Of a stretch of DNA of 64,000 nucleotides, positions 1-8,949 are shown piece after piece. Under the pieces are notes generated by a model. That model made no database searches and was not told the origin of the DNA. It was given only the letters and a program-made list of their open reading frames with translations. Numbering within the stretch: position 1 is the stretch's first letter; each line of letters begins with the position of its first letter. The stretch comes from Bryobacter sp. CoA8 C33 (GTDB taxonomy: Bacteria; Acidobacteriota; Terriglobia; Bryobacterales; Bryobacteraceae): positions 1 to 64,000 of the forward strand of contig JAINDK010000039.1 of assembly GCA_019931185.1 (NCBI GenBank), in the 5' to 3' direction. Position numbers and translations under genes: made by a program.

Positions 1-240
1 GGGGTCGAGGGGGTTTTCGGCCCACTGGGATTGGGAATCGACCTCGAAGAGGCGGAAGCGTTGGGACATAAAGAGGGCCCAGGCGTAGCGCTCGAAGGTT
101 TCGGCTTCGATTTGGGTGCCGGGGAGGCATTCGGCGAAGAGGCGCTGGCGGAGGGCGAGGAATTGGGTTCGTTCGTGCGGTTGCTCGTCGAGGAGTTGAG
201 CGGGGACATCGGGAAGGGTGATGGGCTGGGCGTGAGCCAT
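1..240 (-). CDS. Hypothetical protein, 3' end outside the window
   Basis: Reading leftwards from an ATG at 238-240 gives 80 open codons up to the window edge. The peptide starts MAHAQPITLPDVPAQLLDEQ and continues with a charged, probably helical stretch rich in Arg, Glu and Phe (residues about 20-65). It has no signal peptide or membrane segment. It loosely recalls conserved acidobacterial hypothetical proteins with repeated Leu/Gln-rich helices, but I do not recognise a named family. The gene is transcribed away from the PQQ dehydrogenase, with 209 nt between the two starts. Confidence 0.5.
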   Translation of the reverse strand, partial: MAHAQPITLPDVPAQLLDEQPHERTQFLALRQRLFAECLPGTQIEAETFERYAWALFMSQRFRLFEVDSQSQWAENPLDP

Positions 241-449
241 GGTGTTGCTCCAGTGAAATTGGTTTTGGGCGGGGAGAGGACTCCCACGGGGGAGAGCGTG
301 GCATGGGGCGGAGCGGGGAATGGCGGGGATGGGGGGGGAAGTGATTGAGGGGAGGGGAGAAAAAAATTTTTGATTTTGCTTGAACAGCGAGAAAGCCGGG
401 GGTTGGTTTTAATGAAGGTGGGCCCGAGTGGGGATAGAATGGGGGCGAA
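241..449. other. Divergent intergenic region
   Basis: This lies between the starts of the cut-off minus-strand gene and the PQQ dehydrogenase. The centre (about 361-420) is AT-rich, with runs of A and T and a TTTAAT at 408-413, so promoters for one or both genes are likely here. No good -35/-10 pair at normal spacing is visible, so I do not place one. Confidence 0.3.
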
Positions 450-2795
450 ATGGAACGTCGCAGCAATACGATTCAAATGACGGTTTGGACGCGGATGGGG
501 ATGGGATTGGTGATGGGGGCGCTGGCGGGTACGGCGGCGGTGGAATTACCGGAGGGGCCGGGGAAGGCGGAGACGCAGAAGCTATGCAGCCGCTGTCATG
601 GGATGGAGCAGACGGTATCGCTGCGGCAGGGGAAGGCGGGGTGGACCGAGACGATTACGAAGATGGTGAACCTGGGGGTGACGGGGAGCGATGGTGAGCT
701 GGCGAAGGTGTTGGAGTATCTGGCGAAGAACTATGGGCGGCGGGATGGGGCGGTGGAGGCAGGGGGAGCGGAAGCGGCGGCGCCGGTGGCGGCGGCGCGG
801 GTGGTGACGGAGCGGAAGCCGGCGGCGGTGTGGCCGACGGAGGGATTAGATATTGAAGCGAGCAAGGAATGGCGGACCTATGGGCATGATGGGGGGGCGA
901 TGCGGTTTTCGCCGTTGCGGCAGATTACGCCGGCGAATGTTGGGAAGCTGAAAGTGGCGTGGGTGTATCACATGAAGCCGGAAGGGTATGCGGGGGCGGC
1001 GGGAGGGAGACCGGCGAGCCGGCCGGGCGGGCCCGTGGGAGACGAACCGGAGGCAGCGGCGCAACGGAGCCGGGGGCCGCAGTTTGGCTCCGGGATGCGG
1101 CCGAGCCAGGTGACGCCGCTGGTGATCCGCGGGGTGATGTACATCACGACGCCTTATGGGCGGGTGTCGGCATTGGACCCGGTGACGGGGCAGGAGTTTT
1201 GGTCCCATGCGTTGCCGGCGGGGGTGCCGTCGACGCGGGGGCTGGAGTACTGGCCGGGGGATGGGCAGACGGGGGCGCAAGTGGTATTTGGATCGAGTGA
1301 CGGGAAGCTGTATTCGATCGATGCGCGGACGGGAAAGCCGAACCCGGCGTTTGGGGATAACGGAGTGGTGAATCTGAATACGGAGGACATCATGCGGGGG
1401 TTGCCGGGGCGGAATATGCTGACTTCGCCGCCGACGGTTTATAAGAACCTGGTGATCACGGGGGGGACGACACAGGAGAATCCGCCGCGGGGGCCGGCGG
1501 GGGATGTGCGGGCGTGGGATATGCGGACGGGGAAGCTGGTTTGGAAGTTCCGGTCGATCCCGGAGCCGGGCGAGAAGTTTCACGAGACGTGGGGCGGGGA
1601 TAGTTGGAAGAACCGCACGGGGGTGAACGTGTGGGGATTTCTAACGGTGGATGAAAAGCGGGGGATTGTGTATATGCCGTTTGGGGCGCCGTCGGTGGAC
1701 CAATATGGCGGGGACCGGCCGGGGGACAACCTGTTCGGGACGAGCCTGGTGGCGGCGGATGCGAATACGGGGAAGTATTTGTGGCATTTCCAGGTGGTGC
1801 ATCACGACATTTGGGACGCGGATATGACGGGGGCGCCCTTGTTGCTGGACGTGAAGCAGGGGGGCAAGGTGATTCCGGCGGTGGCGGCGGTGAACAAGGT
1901 GGGTTTGGTGTTTTTGTTGAACCGGGTAACGGGGAAGCCGATTTATGGGGTGGAGGAGAGACCGGTGCCGCAGAGCGAGGTGCCGCTTGAGCGGACGGCG
2001 AAGACGCAGCCGTTTCCGGTGAAGCCGGAGCCGTTGTCGCGGATGAAGTTTGAGATGAAGGATGTGGCGACGGTGACGCCGGAAATCGAGGCGGCGTGCC
2101 GGGCGCTGTTAAAGGACATGGTGGTGGGGGGGCCGTATCTGCCGGTGACGTATAACCGGTTGCGGGTGCAGTTTCCGGGCAATCATGGCGGGGTGAACTG
2201 GGGTGGGACGTCGTTCCATCCGGAGTTGGGGTATTTGTTTGCGAACGTGAATGAGCTGGGGCAGGTGGCGGGATTGCAGGATCATGATCCGAAGAAGGGG
2301 CCGGCGATGGGGAGCGGGCAGGGGAACCGGGTGGACCCGGGCGGGCCGTATGAGGGTTTTCCTGGCGGGGGTGGGCGGTTTAGCGTGAAGGGGCCGACGT
2401 CGCAGCAGTATCCGTGCCAGCAGCCGCCGTGGGGGCAATTGGTGGCGGTGAATGTGAATACGGGCGAGATCGCGTGGCGGAAGACGCTGGGGGTGACGGA
2501 CAGTTTGCCGGAGGGCAAGCGGAATACGGGACGGCCGGGGAATGGGGGAACGATCACGACGGCGGGGGGGCTGGTGTTTGTCGGGGCGACGGATGATGAG
2601 CGGTTTCGCGCGTTTGACGCGAGGACGGGTGAGGAGGTGTGGACGGTGAAGTTGAAGGGGGCGGCGGAGGCGACGCCGATGACGTATGAGGGGCGGGACG
2701 GGAAGCAGTATGTAGTGGTGACGGCGACGGGGGGTGGGTTTTTCAATAACCCGGTGACGGATGATGCGGTGATTGCGTGGAGGGTGGAGGAGTAG
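450..2795 (+). CDS. PQQ-dependent dehydrogenase with N-terminal haem c domain
   Basis: A 781-aa exported quinoprotein of the glucose/alcohol dehydrogenase type, expected to oxidise a sugar or alcohol in the periplasm and pass electrons through a haem to the respiratory chain. The N-terminus has a hydrophobic export signal (about residues 11-31), then a small cytochrome-like domain with one haem motif, CSRCH at 46-50. After an Ala-rich linker (about 95-125) an eight-bladed propeller begins at TYGHDGGAMRFSPLRQI and runs to the end, with typical repeats such as VWKFRSIPEPGE and GGTITTAGGLVFVGATDDE. In most quinohaemoproteins the haem domain is C-terminal, so the N-terminal position is notable. 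The substrate cannot be told. A second ATG at 480 could also be the start. Confidence 0.9.
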   Translation: MERRSNTIQMTVWTRMGMGLVMGALAGTAAVELPEGPGKAETQKLCSRCHGMEQTVSLRQGKAGWTETITKMVNLGVTGSDGELAKVLEYLAKNYGRRDGAVEAGGAEAAAPVAAARVVTERKPAAVWPTEGLDIEASKEWRTYGHDGGAMRFSPLRQITPANVGKLKVAWVYHMKPEGYAGAAGGRPASRPGGPVGDEPEAAAQRSRGPQFGSGMRPSQVTPLVIRGVMYITTPYGRVSALDPVTGQEFWSHALPAGVPSTRGLEYWPGDGQTGAQVVFGSSDGKLYSIDARTGKPNPAFGDNGVVNLNTEDIMRGLPGRNMLTSPPTVYKNLVITGGTTQENPPRGPAGDVRAWDMRTGKLVWKFRSIPEPGEKFHETWGGDSWKNRTGVNVWGFLTVDEKRGIVYMPFGAPSVDQYGGDRPGDNLFGTSLVAADANTGKYLWHFQVVHHDIWDADMTGAPLLLDVKQGGKVIPAVAAVNKVGLVFLLNRVTGKPIYGVEERPVPQSEVPLERTAKTQPFPVKPEPLSRMKFEMKDVATVTPEIEAACRALLKDMVVGGPYLPVTYNRLRVQFPGNHGGVNWGGTSFHPELGYLFANVNELGQVAGLQDHDPKKGPAMGSGQGNRVDPGGPYEGFPGGGGRFSVKGPTSQQYPCQQPPWGQLVAVNVNTGEIAWRKTLGVTDSLPEGKRNTGRPGNGGTITTAGGLVFVGATDDERFRAFDARTGEEVWTVKLKGAAEATPMTYEGRDGKQYVVVTATGGGFFNNPVTDDAVIAWRVEE

Positions 2796-3024
2796 GGGGG
2801 CGACGAAAGGATCCGCGACGGTGGACTGTTAATCTGGCTGGACAGGTTCGGTCGCAGAGCTGGGAGGGTGTGCTGTCCTGGATGTTGGGCAAGAGATTTC
2901 TTGCGAACCCTAGGTCGAGGCCCGACCATAGAGGATTCAAGATGAGCTGGAGGAGTAGCCGATTGGTGCTGTAATGAACCATGAGCGGACCTGCCGCCAA
3001 TTTCAGCATCCGAGTGAGTTTAAT
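2796..3024. other. Intergenic, nothing recognised
   Basis: This lies between the PQQ dehydrogenase stop and the ATPase remnant. I see no gene, hairpin with T-run, or repeat. Composition falls from the very G-rich dehydrogenase to a more balanced sequence, which fits entry into a transferred segment. Confidence 0.3.
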
Positions 3025-3438
3025 ATGCCACGTATTGAAGGGATCCGAATCCGGAATTTTCGTGCACTTCGCGATGTCACACTGGGTAAGGTTTTCAGCA
3101 TGCAGAAGCCAGATTCCCTTACTCCCATGACTGTTGTCATCGGCAAGAACGGAACGGGAAAAAGCACCCTATTCGATGCATTTGGGTTTCTCGCTGACTG
3201 TCTCCGGTCTGGGGTGGAAGAGGCCTTTGACGCTCGTGGCCGAGGTGGTTTTGAGCGAGTCATATCGCAAGGCGCGCAAGGTCCCATAGAGTTTGAGGTG
3301 TACTACAAAGAAGATGGCAATGCTCGACCGATCACCTATGAGCTCGTAATTGATCGAGATTCTAGTGGCCGACCCTATGTTCAACGGGAACGGCTGAGGC
3401 AAAGGCGTAAGGGGCAAAAAAAATCTCGGCGAACTTGA
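3025..3438 (+). pseudogene. Truncated AAA-type (OLD/AAA15-like) ATPase, N-terminal part only
   Basis: The first 137 residues of an SMC/RecF-like ATPase: an opening strand of the form MPRIEGIRIRNFRALRDVTL, then Walker A GKNGTGKS (about residues 37-44). The Q-loop region, signature motif, Walker B and D-loop are absent. Intact relatives are usually 350-450 aa. The frame ends at TGA 3436-3438, just after a run of eight A (3416-3423). A TTG or an upstream ATG (2974) could also start the frame, but the family begins at MPRIEG. Base composition is more AT-rich than the neighbours. Together with the next remnant it looks like one two-gene locus collapsed by deletion. Confidence 0.7.
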
Positions 3439-3784
3439 TGCCATTTTGGCCCAATGTAATCCACCGCCTAGAACTGCTTTCTGCCTGGCAATCGAGGAGG
3501 GGGAGGCTTGGCTTTTGGGGGATTTGAGGGCAGTACTCGCCGCTTATCCCAAAGCGGTGAAAGCCATTTTGGAGTCTTACAAGAATGACAGTATATGTGG
3601 AACCTGGGAAATTTTGGCAGATGCCATTTACCCTGGTGGGAGAAAAGCACTTGTTCGCAATGGGTGGCAAGCCGTAGGCAAAGAGAAGTCCATTTGGGCC
3701 GAGAGTATTTCACGGCACATGGATGTTGAAAGCAATAAATCGCCAAGCTTCTGTTCTTTTCGAGATTCAATGCGTAATTTTTGA
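3425..3784 (+). pseudogene. C-terminal remnant of the ATPase partner gene (possibly DUF4276-like)
   Basis: A different frame from the ATPase remnant is open through the A-run and encodes NLGELDAILAQCNPPPRTAF, then EEGEAWLLGDLRAVLAAYP and a tail ending in FCSFRDSMRNF. The EAWLLGD-like segment resembles the C-terminal half of DUF4276-type (TOPRIM-like) proteins that often sit downstream of AAA15 ATPases in defence loci. The only possible local start is TTG 3446, and the N-terminal half is missing. I therefore read it as the surviving 3' end after a deletion removed most of the ATPase and the start of its partner. The family name is from memory and uncertain; the truncated state is clearer. Confidence 0.5.
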
Positions 3785-3911
3785 TCCTACATTCGGCTTG
3801 TTAAGCCAGCGATGAAGGTAGCAGAGCGGCGCAAGGCCTTGGGAGATGTGGAGCATGGGGGACAAAAGCGCTGGGAGTTGGATCGCCCAAGGGGAGAGAT
3901 GACAGAAAGAC

Positions 3912-3941
3912 GAAGGGCTTCCCTGGGAGGGGAAGCCCTTC
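3912..3941 (-). terminator. Strong hairpin terminator of the TonB-dependent receptor
   Basis: A perfect 12-bp stem, GAAGGGCTTCCC (3912-3923) with its complement 3930-3941 and a 6-nt loop (3924-3929), lies 24 nt past the receptor's stop codon. The T-tract on the minus side is weak (GTCTTTCTG). On the plus side GGTTTTGG follows, so it may stop transcription from both directions. Confidence 0.65.
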
Positions 3942-3964
3942 TGGTTTTGGTTGTAGTTCGGAAT

Positions 3965-6900
3965 TTAGAAGAAGTACTTCAGGCCGAACTGGATGTTGCG
4001 GGGGGCCTGGACCTGAGCGCCGATCTGGCCGAAGCTGGCGACGGCGGTGAGGTTGGCTCCCGGGGGTGCGAAGCTGACGTGGTTGAGGGCGTTGAAGAAT
4101 TCAGCGCGGAACTCAAGGAACTGCCGCTCGGTGACGTTGAAGCGCTTCCCGATGGCGAGGTCGAGGTTGAAGAAGCTGGGGCCGCGTTCGGTGCCGATAC
4201 CGGCGGAGCCGAAGCTACCATCGGCGGGGTTGCCGTAGGCGCACTGTCCGTTGTTGACGCCCGGGGTGAGGCAGAAAAAGGCCTGGCGGGCCGCGGTGTC
4301 GGTGGGGAGACCGAACCAGTTGTCGACGTTGCGGGCCGATTCATTGACGACCAGCGGACGGTAGGCGTTGGCGCGGACGTTGCCACGGACAGCCTGACCG
4401 GTGCGGTCCTGGCCGCGGACGGTGATGGGGAGACCGGAGCGGGTGGCCATATTGAAGTTGAGGCCCCAGCCGCCGAGGATAGCGTCAGCCGCCTTGTTGC
4501 CGTTGAAGTTGAACTTTCCGTTCTTGCCGAAGGGCAGGTTATAAAGCCCGCCGATGGTGAAGTTGTTGCGGATGTCGAAGAAGGCCGGCCCGCGGTTGCC
4601 GCGACGGTCGTAGGCGTTCTGCCAATAGGCGCCTTCACCCTGCGTGAAGCCCGAACCGTAGTAACCGAGGTTGTCGGTGAGGGTCTTGGCGTAGGTGTAG
4701 GCGGCGACGAACTCGAGCCCACTCGAAAGACGGCGGCGGCCGGTGACCTGCAGAGAGTGATAGTCCATGGTGGCCGAGGACTCAGTACGCGCGATGTTGC
4801 CGAGGTTGGGCAATTGGCGGATGAGCGGACGGCGATCGTTGAGCGGAGCCCAAGTGGAGAAGGCGCCCGAGCCCGGCAGGGGCTGGTTGGCTTCGACCGG
4901 AGCTACGAGGTGAGTACCCTTCTGGCCGACGTAGCCAGCGGAGAAGGAGGTGGCGTTGTCGAGCTGATACTCAACCGTGAGGTTGACCTGGGAGGTGGTC
5001 TGCGGACGGAGGTTGAGATCCCAGGCGCGGCCCTGGAGCTGGGGCACGGTGGCACCAGCGGGACGCGGCATGTCGAGCGTGATGTTCTGCGTTACGACAT
5101 CAGTGAAGCCGGAGCGAATGGAGCCGGGGGTACGGGGGTCGTAGGTGAAATCGGTCTCGACGAAGAAGGGCGGGTTGAGGGGAGTGCGGAGGTTTGCGCC
5201 AGTGCCTTCCATGAAGCTCTGGTAGGCGTAGCCGCCGCGGATAACGAACTTCTTCGAGAGGAAGTCCGGATTCCAGGCGAAGCCGATGCGCGGCATGTAC
5301 TGGTAGGGGTAACCGCGGTAGGTGGCGCGGCCATATTCGCCGCCGGGGCGGACGAGGGTGCCGGTGAAGGTGTTGACGTTGATCTGACGGTCGGCGACTT
5401 CGTAGATGGGCTGCATGTATTCCCAGCGGAGGCCGAGGTTGAGGGTGAAGTTGCGGGAGATCTTGAAGTCATCCTGGACGAAGAGGGCGGAGCGCCAGAA
5501 GCGGTGGCCCCAGGAGCCGGTGAGGGCGCCGCGGCCCTTGGAGTTGAGGGCATCGAGCAGGAAGTCGGAGAAATCGAGACCGGAGTAGGTGCCGTTGTAG
5601 CGGAAGACGCCGAGGATGCCATTGTTGCCGGAGTAATAGCGATTCTGCTGGTAGCGCATGAACTGGCCACCCATCTTGATGAGGTGCCTGCCCTTTTGCC
5701 AGGTGAGGTTGTCGTAGAAGATGAACTTGTTGTCAGAGGTGCGGCTGGCGATGCCGAGCGAACCGATGCCGCTGAGGCCGCCACCGATGCCGATGGAGCT
5801 GAGGCCGGCGAAGGGCTGGCCGCCGGGGATGCCAAAGCGCTGGTTAGCGTCGTTGCCGAGCTGGCCGGACCAGTCGATGGGGCGGTCGTTGATGACGATG
5901 CGGGAGAAGGCGAAGCGCGCTTCGTTGACGATGGTTGGGGTGAAGGTACGGTTCCAGTTGAGGACGGCGGACTGGGTGGGGTTCTCGGTGCCGGAGGTCA
6001 TAAAGACGGGGAGAGCAGCCTGGGAGCCGAAGGTTTCATAGAAACCACGGGACCAGCGGCCGGAGACGGCGTCCTTGTCGGTGGGGCGGTAGTCGATCTT
6101 GACGTCACCCTGGTCATTATTGATGGTGTTGCGGAAGCTCGAAGCGTAGTTGCCGCTGACGCCGAGGGGGCCGAAGCCGGTCTGGTTGGGCAGGGGGTAG
6201 AGGGTGGAGTTGCCGAACAAGGTGCGGGCCACGGGGTTGAAGCGGGACTGCGGGATCTGCTTGTTGGGGAACTGCTGGCCGTTGGTGGGGTCTACGATGG
6301 TGTTTGGGAAGAGGCTGAGATCGCCATTGCGCCAGGCCTGGGGGGCGACGGCAGCGGTGGTGGGACCACCGGAGCGGGTCTTGGTGCCTTCGTAGTCGAT
6401 GAAGAAGAAGAGCTTATCCTTCTTGATGGGGCCGCCGAAGGTGCCGCCCCAGATGTTTTGGCGGAGGTCTTGGCGGACGGCGGTGGCGGCGGTACGGTTG
6501 CGGAAGAAGCCATTGGCATCGAGCACGTTGTTGCGCAGGAACCAGAACATATTGCCGCGGAACTGGTTGGTGCCGGACTTCATGTTCATCACGACGGCGG
6601 CGCCGCCGGCGTTGCCGAATTCGGCCGCGGCGTTGCCGGTGACGACCTTGACTTCCTCGAGGGCATCGACGTTCGGCGAGTAGCCGACGCGGTTGTCGAT
6701 GGAGTCGTTGACGTCGACGCCATCGAGCATGAAGTTATTAGTCTGTTCGCGGTTGCCGTTGACATAGGGGCGGGCGCCGAGGCGGCTGTTCATGCCCTCG
6801 GGGTTGGGAGAAACGGAACCGGGAATGAGGAGGGTGAGGGAGACGAAGTTACGGCTCTTGAGGGGGAGGGCGGTGAGCTTTTCAGCGTTGAGGCTCTGGC

Positions 6901-7303
6901 CGGTGTCGGTGGCTTCTGTCTGGAGGATGGGGGCGACGCCGGTGACCTCGACAGACTGGGAGACATCGCCGACTTCAAGTTTGATATCGACGCGGGCGAT
7001 CTGGTTGACCTCGATCTTGAAGGGGCCGAGCTGAGCCTTTTTGAAACCAGTCAGCTCAGCGGTAAGGCGGTATTCGCCGATGGGGAGAAATAGGATGTTG
7101 TAAATTCCCGCGTCGTTCGTGTTGGCCGAGAACTGGACGTTGGTGGCTGTATTGGTTGCGGTCACCTTCGCTTTTGGCAGAACAGAACCGGAAGGATCGG
7201 TGAGGGTACCAGTGAATGTCCCCGTGATGGTTTGGGCGCTGACACTGGCAACTGCGCCAAACAAGACAAGAAGTGGAAGAATTTTTTTGCTTATGCTTCT
7301 CAT
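3965..7303 (-). CDS. TonB-dependent receptor with carboxypeptidase-regulatory-like N-domain
   Basis: A 1112-aa outer-membrane receptor for TonB-driven uptake of a large substrate, often a carbohydrate or peptide in this phylum. Residues 1-23 form a signal peptide ending in SAQ. Residues about 26-110 are a carboxypeptidase-regulatory-like (Ig) fold, with GTLTDPSGSVLPKAKVTATN. A plug follows (about 125-245: NFMLDGVDVND, NAAAEFGNAGGAAVVMNMKSG), then the barrel, ending in GLKYFF with a terminal aromatic residue. Start ATG 7301-7303 is preceded by AAAGGA at good spacing. No partner lipoprotein or TonB system is adjacent, so the substrate is unknown. Confidence 0.92.
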   Translation of the reverse strand: MRSISKKILPLLVLFGAVASVSAQTITGTFTGTLTDPSGSVLPKAKVTATNTATNVQFSANTNDAGIYNILFLPIGEYRLTAELTGFKKAQLGPFKIEVNQIARVDIKLEVGDVSQSVEVTGVAPILQTEATDTGQSLNAEKLTALPLKSRNFVSLTLLIPGSVSPNPEGMNSRLGARPYVNGNREQTNNFMLDGVDVNDSIDNRVGYSPNVDALEEVKVVTGNAAAEFGNAGGAAVVMNMKSGTNQFRGNMFWFLRNNVLDANGFFRNRTAATAVRQDLRQNIWGGTFGGPIKKDKLFFFIDYEGTKTRSGGPTTAAVAPQAWRNGDLSLFPNTIVDPTNGQQFPNKQIPQSRFNPVARTLFGNSTLYPLPNQTGFGPLGVSGNYASSFRNTINNDQGDVKIDYRPTDKDAVSGRWSRGFYETFGSQAALPVFMTSGTENPTQSAVLNWNRTFTPTIVNEARFAFSRIVINDRPIDWSGQLGNDANQRFGIPGGQPFAGLSSIGIGGGLSGIGSLGIASRTSDNKFIFYDNLTWQKGRHLIKMGGQFMRYQQNRYYSGNNGILGVFRYNGTYSGLDFSDFLLDALNSKGRGALTGSWGHRFWRSALFVQDDFKISRNFTLNLGLRWEYMQPIYEVADRQINVNTFTGTLVRPGGEYGRATYRGYPYQYMPRIGFAWNPDFLSKKFVIRGGYAYQSFMEGTGANLRTPLNPPFFVETDFTYDPRTPGSIRSGFTDVVTQNITLDMPRPAGATVPQLQGRAWDLNLRPQTTSQVNLTVEYQLDNATSFSAGYVGQKGTHLVAPVEANQPLPGSGAFSTWAPLNDRRPLIRQLPNLGNIARTESSATMDYHSLQVTGRRRLSSGLEFVAAYTYAKTLTDNLGYYGSGFTQGEGAYWQNAYDRRGNRGPAFFDIRNNFTIGGLYNLPFGKNGKFNFNGNKAADAILGGWGLNFNMATRSGLPITVRGQDRTGQAVRGNVRANAYRPLVVNESARNVDNWFGLPTDTAARQAFFCLTPGVNNGQCAYGNPADGSFGSAGIGTERGPSFFNLDLAIGKRFNVTERQFLEFRAEFFNALNHVSFAPPGANLTAVASFGQIGAQVQAPRNIQFGLKYFF

Positions 7304-7430
7304 AAGATTCCTTTCTATCTAACAAGCTAGCAGGATAAAGACCGGAATAGGAAGAGGAGTAATAACACGAACGTGAAATTTAATGGGCGGGAGGGGGAAA
7401 TACGGAAATGTGTATTGTTTTCTATGAGTT

Positions 7431-8039
7431 TTAGGATAAATTGAGGCCGCGGGCGGAGAGGTGGCGACGGAGATCGGCTTCGCCGGTGAAGACTTCGGCA
7501 TCGATGCCGAAGTCGCGGGCGGCGAGGACGTAGCGTTCGATGTCATCGGTGAAGAAGCATTCCGAGGGGGAGCACTGGGCGTAGGAAACGGCGGCGGCGT
7601 AGATGCGCTGGTCGGGTTTCATGGCTTTTTCGGCGTAGGAGAGGGTGAAGGCGTCGAAGTGTTCGAGGATGGGGTAGCGTTCGCGGAGCCACTGGTAGTG
7701 GAGGTCGTTGGTGTTGGACAGGAGAACGAGGCGGTGGTTTTGCTTGAGGGTGAGGATGAGTTCTTCGCTGGTGGCGGTGTGGGGGAGGAAGATGGAGTTC
7801 CAGACTTCGCGGAAAGCCTCGAGGGAGAGGGTGAGGCCGAGCAGGGAGGAGAAGCGGTCGAGGAACTCTTCGGTTTCGAGCTGGCCGGATTCATAGGCGT
7901 TGTACAGACCGGAGTGGCGGATGCGCTCGGCGACCTCGGTTTGGGGGAGGCCGGAGTGGTGGCTGAGGGCCTGGTAGCCACGGTTGATGTCGAATGGAAT
8001 CAATACGTTACCCATGTCGAAGAGGAAGGTTCGGATCAT
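7431..8039 (-). CDS. HAD superfamily hydrolase (HAD-IA, YihX-like)
   Basis: A 202-aa cytoplasmic phosphatase. Motif I is FDMGNVLIPFD near residue 8 (nucleophile Asp8; the second Asp of the usual DxD is Gly, as in the YihX group). Motif II is LLSNTN, motif III the Lys in EKAMKPD, and motif IV FFTDD. The cap inserted after motif I has the alpha-helical character of subclass IA. The likely substrate is a sugar phosphate or similar small molecule; the sequence does not decide which. It is transcribed away from the enoyl-CoA hydratase. Confidence 0.88.
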   Translation of the reverse strand: MIRTFLFDMGNVLIPFDINRGYQALSHHSGLPQTEVAERIRHSGLYNAYESGQLETEEFLDRFSSLLGLTLSLEAFREVWNSIFLPHTATSEELILTLKQNHRLVLLSNTNDLHYQWLRERYPILEHFDAFTLSYAEKAMKPDQRIYAAAVSYAQCSPSECFFTDDIERYVLAARDFGIDAEVFTGEADLRRHLSARGLNLS

Positions 8040-8127
8040 GCTTCTTCATGGTACGAAAAAAAGTAAAAAAAATGGCCTGTTTCCCTTCAGGAATACGCTT
8101 AGCAGAATAAGGGCGTAAGTCCTCTTC

Positions 8128-8176
8128 AACCCGGGGGTGTCACTGCAAGGGACGAGACAGTGATGCTCACCGGGTT
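8128..8176 (+). ncRNA. Candidate structured leader RNA or attenuator hairpin
   Basis: A long hairpin lies 30 nt upstream of the enoyl-CoA hydratase start. The outer stem is AACCCGG (8128-8134) with CCGGGTT (8170-8176). A 2/3-nt internal loop separates it from an inner 9-bp stem, GTGTCACTG (8137-8145) with CAGTGATGC (8158-8166, two G-U pairs), closing a 12-nt loop. It is followed by TATTTTT at 8181-8187. A smaller hairpin, ACGCTTA with TAAGGGCGT (about 8095-8118), lies just before it. It could be a terminator/attenuator in the leader or a small RNA; I recognise no known class. Confidence 0.45.
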
Positions 8177-8205
8177 GGCCTATTTTTGCGAGACTGGAAG
8201 CAGCG

Positions 8206-8949
8206 ATGACAGCTTTGCTTGCAGTGGAGAAGAGGGGAAGGGTGCTGGAGGTGGTATTGCAGCGGGGGGAGAAGCGCAACCTGCTGAACCGGGAGATGTG
8301 TGAGGGGCTGTTGGGGGCGATGGAGGAGGCGGAGGGGGATGAGGGGGTGGGGGCGGTGTATTTGAGGAGCGAGGGGGCGATGTTTAGCGCGGGGTTGGAT
8401 GGGGAGGATGCGGGGGGAGACTGGGGCCAGCTATTTACGATGGGGGAATGGATGAGCAAGCCGGTGGTGTGCGCGGTGCAGGGGCCGGCGTTGGGGGAGG
8501 GTTTGGCGCTGGTGGCGAATGCGCATGTGGTGGTGGCGGCGCATGGGACGTCGTTTGGGATGACGGAGATTCGGACGGGGATGTGGCCGTTTTTGGGGTG
8601 GCGGGCGATCGAGGGGGCCGTGGGGGGGCGGCGGGCGATGGAATTAGCGCTGACGAGCAAGATTTTTCAGACGCCGGAGGCGCTGGCGTGGGGACTGGTG
8701 CATGAGGTGGCGCCGCCGTTTGAACTGGTGGAGCGGGGCGAGGAGTTGGCGGAGTTGTTGGGGAATGCTTCGCGGGAGGCGGTGAAGCGGGGGCTGGAAT
8801 TTGTGAGGAGGACGCGGGGGATGGGGCGGGAGGAAGCGGTGAGGGAGGGGCTCGCGGCGCGGGCGCGGCAGGAGGAGAGCCTGGATTTCGAGGAAGGGCA
8901 GAAGGCCTTTCGGGAGAAGCGGGCGCCGCGGTGGCCATCGCATCCGTAG
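8206..8949 (+). CDS. Enoyl-CoA hydratase/isomerase family protein
   Basis: A 247-aa crotonase-fold enzyme acting on an acyl-CoA thioester. The oxyanion-hole segments are visible as FSAGLDGEDAGG (about residues 66-77) and GPALGEGLALVANAHVVVAA (about 94-113). The segment FGMTEIRTGMWPFLGW (about 121-136) keeps a Glu at the place of a catalytic acid. Length is normal for the family. The exact reaction (hydration, isomerisation or other) cannot be assigned. Its TAG stop is followed directly by the ATG of the next gene, so the two are probably translated together. A structured leader precedes it. Confidence 0.88.
   Translation: MTALLAVEKRGRVLEVVLQRGEKRNLLNREMCEGLLGAMEEAEGDEGVGAVYLRSEGAMFSAGLDGEDAGGDWGQLFTMGEWMSKPVVCAVQGPALGEGLALVANAHVVVAAHGTSFGMTEIRTGMWPFLGWRAIEGAVGGRRAMELALTSKIFQTPEALAWGLVHEVAPPFELVERGEELAELLGNASREAVKRGLEFVRRTRGMGREEAVREGLAARARQEESLDFEEGQKAFREKRAPRWPSHP

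Noticed and set aside
3812-7093. Very long open frame on the plus strand (over 1,000 codons)
   Set aside because: It is the antisense image of the TonB-dependent receptor. Its product is a low-complexity Val/Glu/Gly/Ala string, whereas the minus frame has a signal peptide, receptor domains and a terminal aromatic residue.
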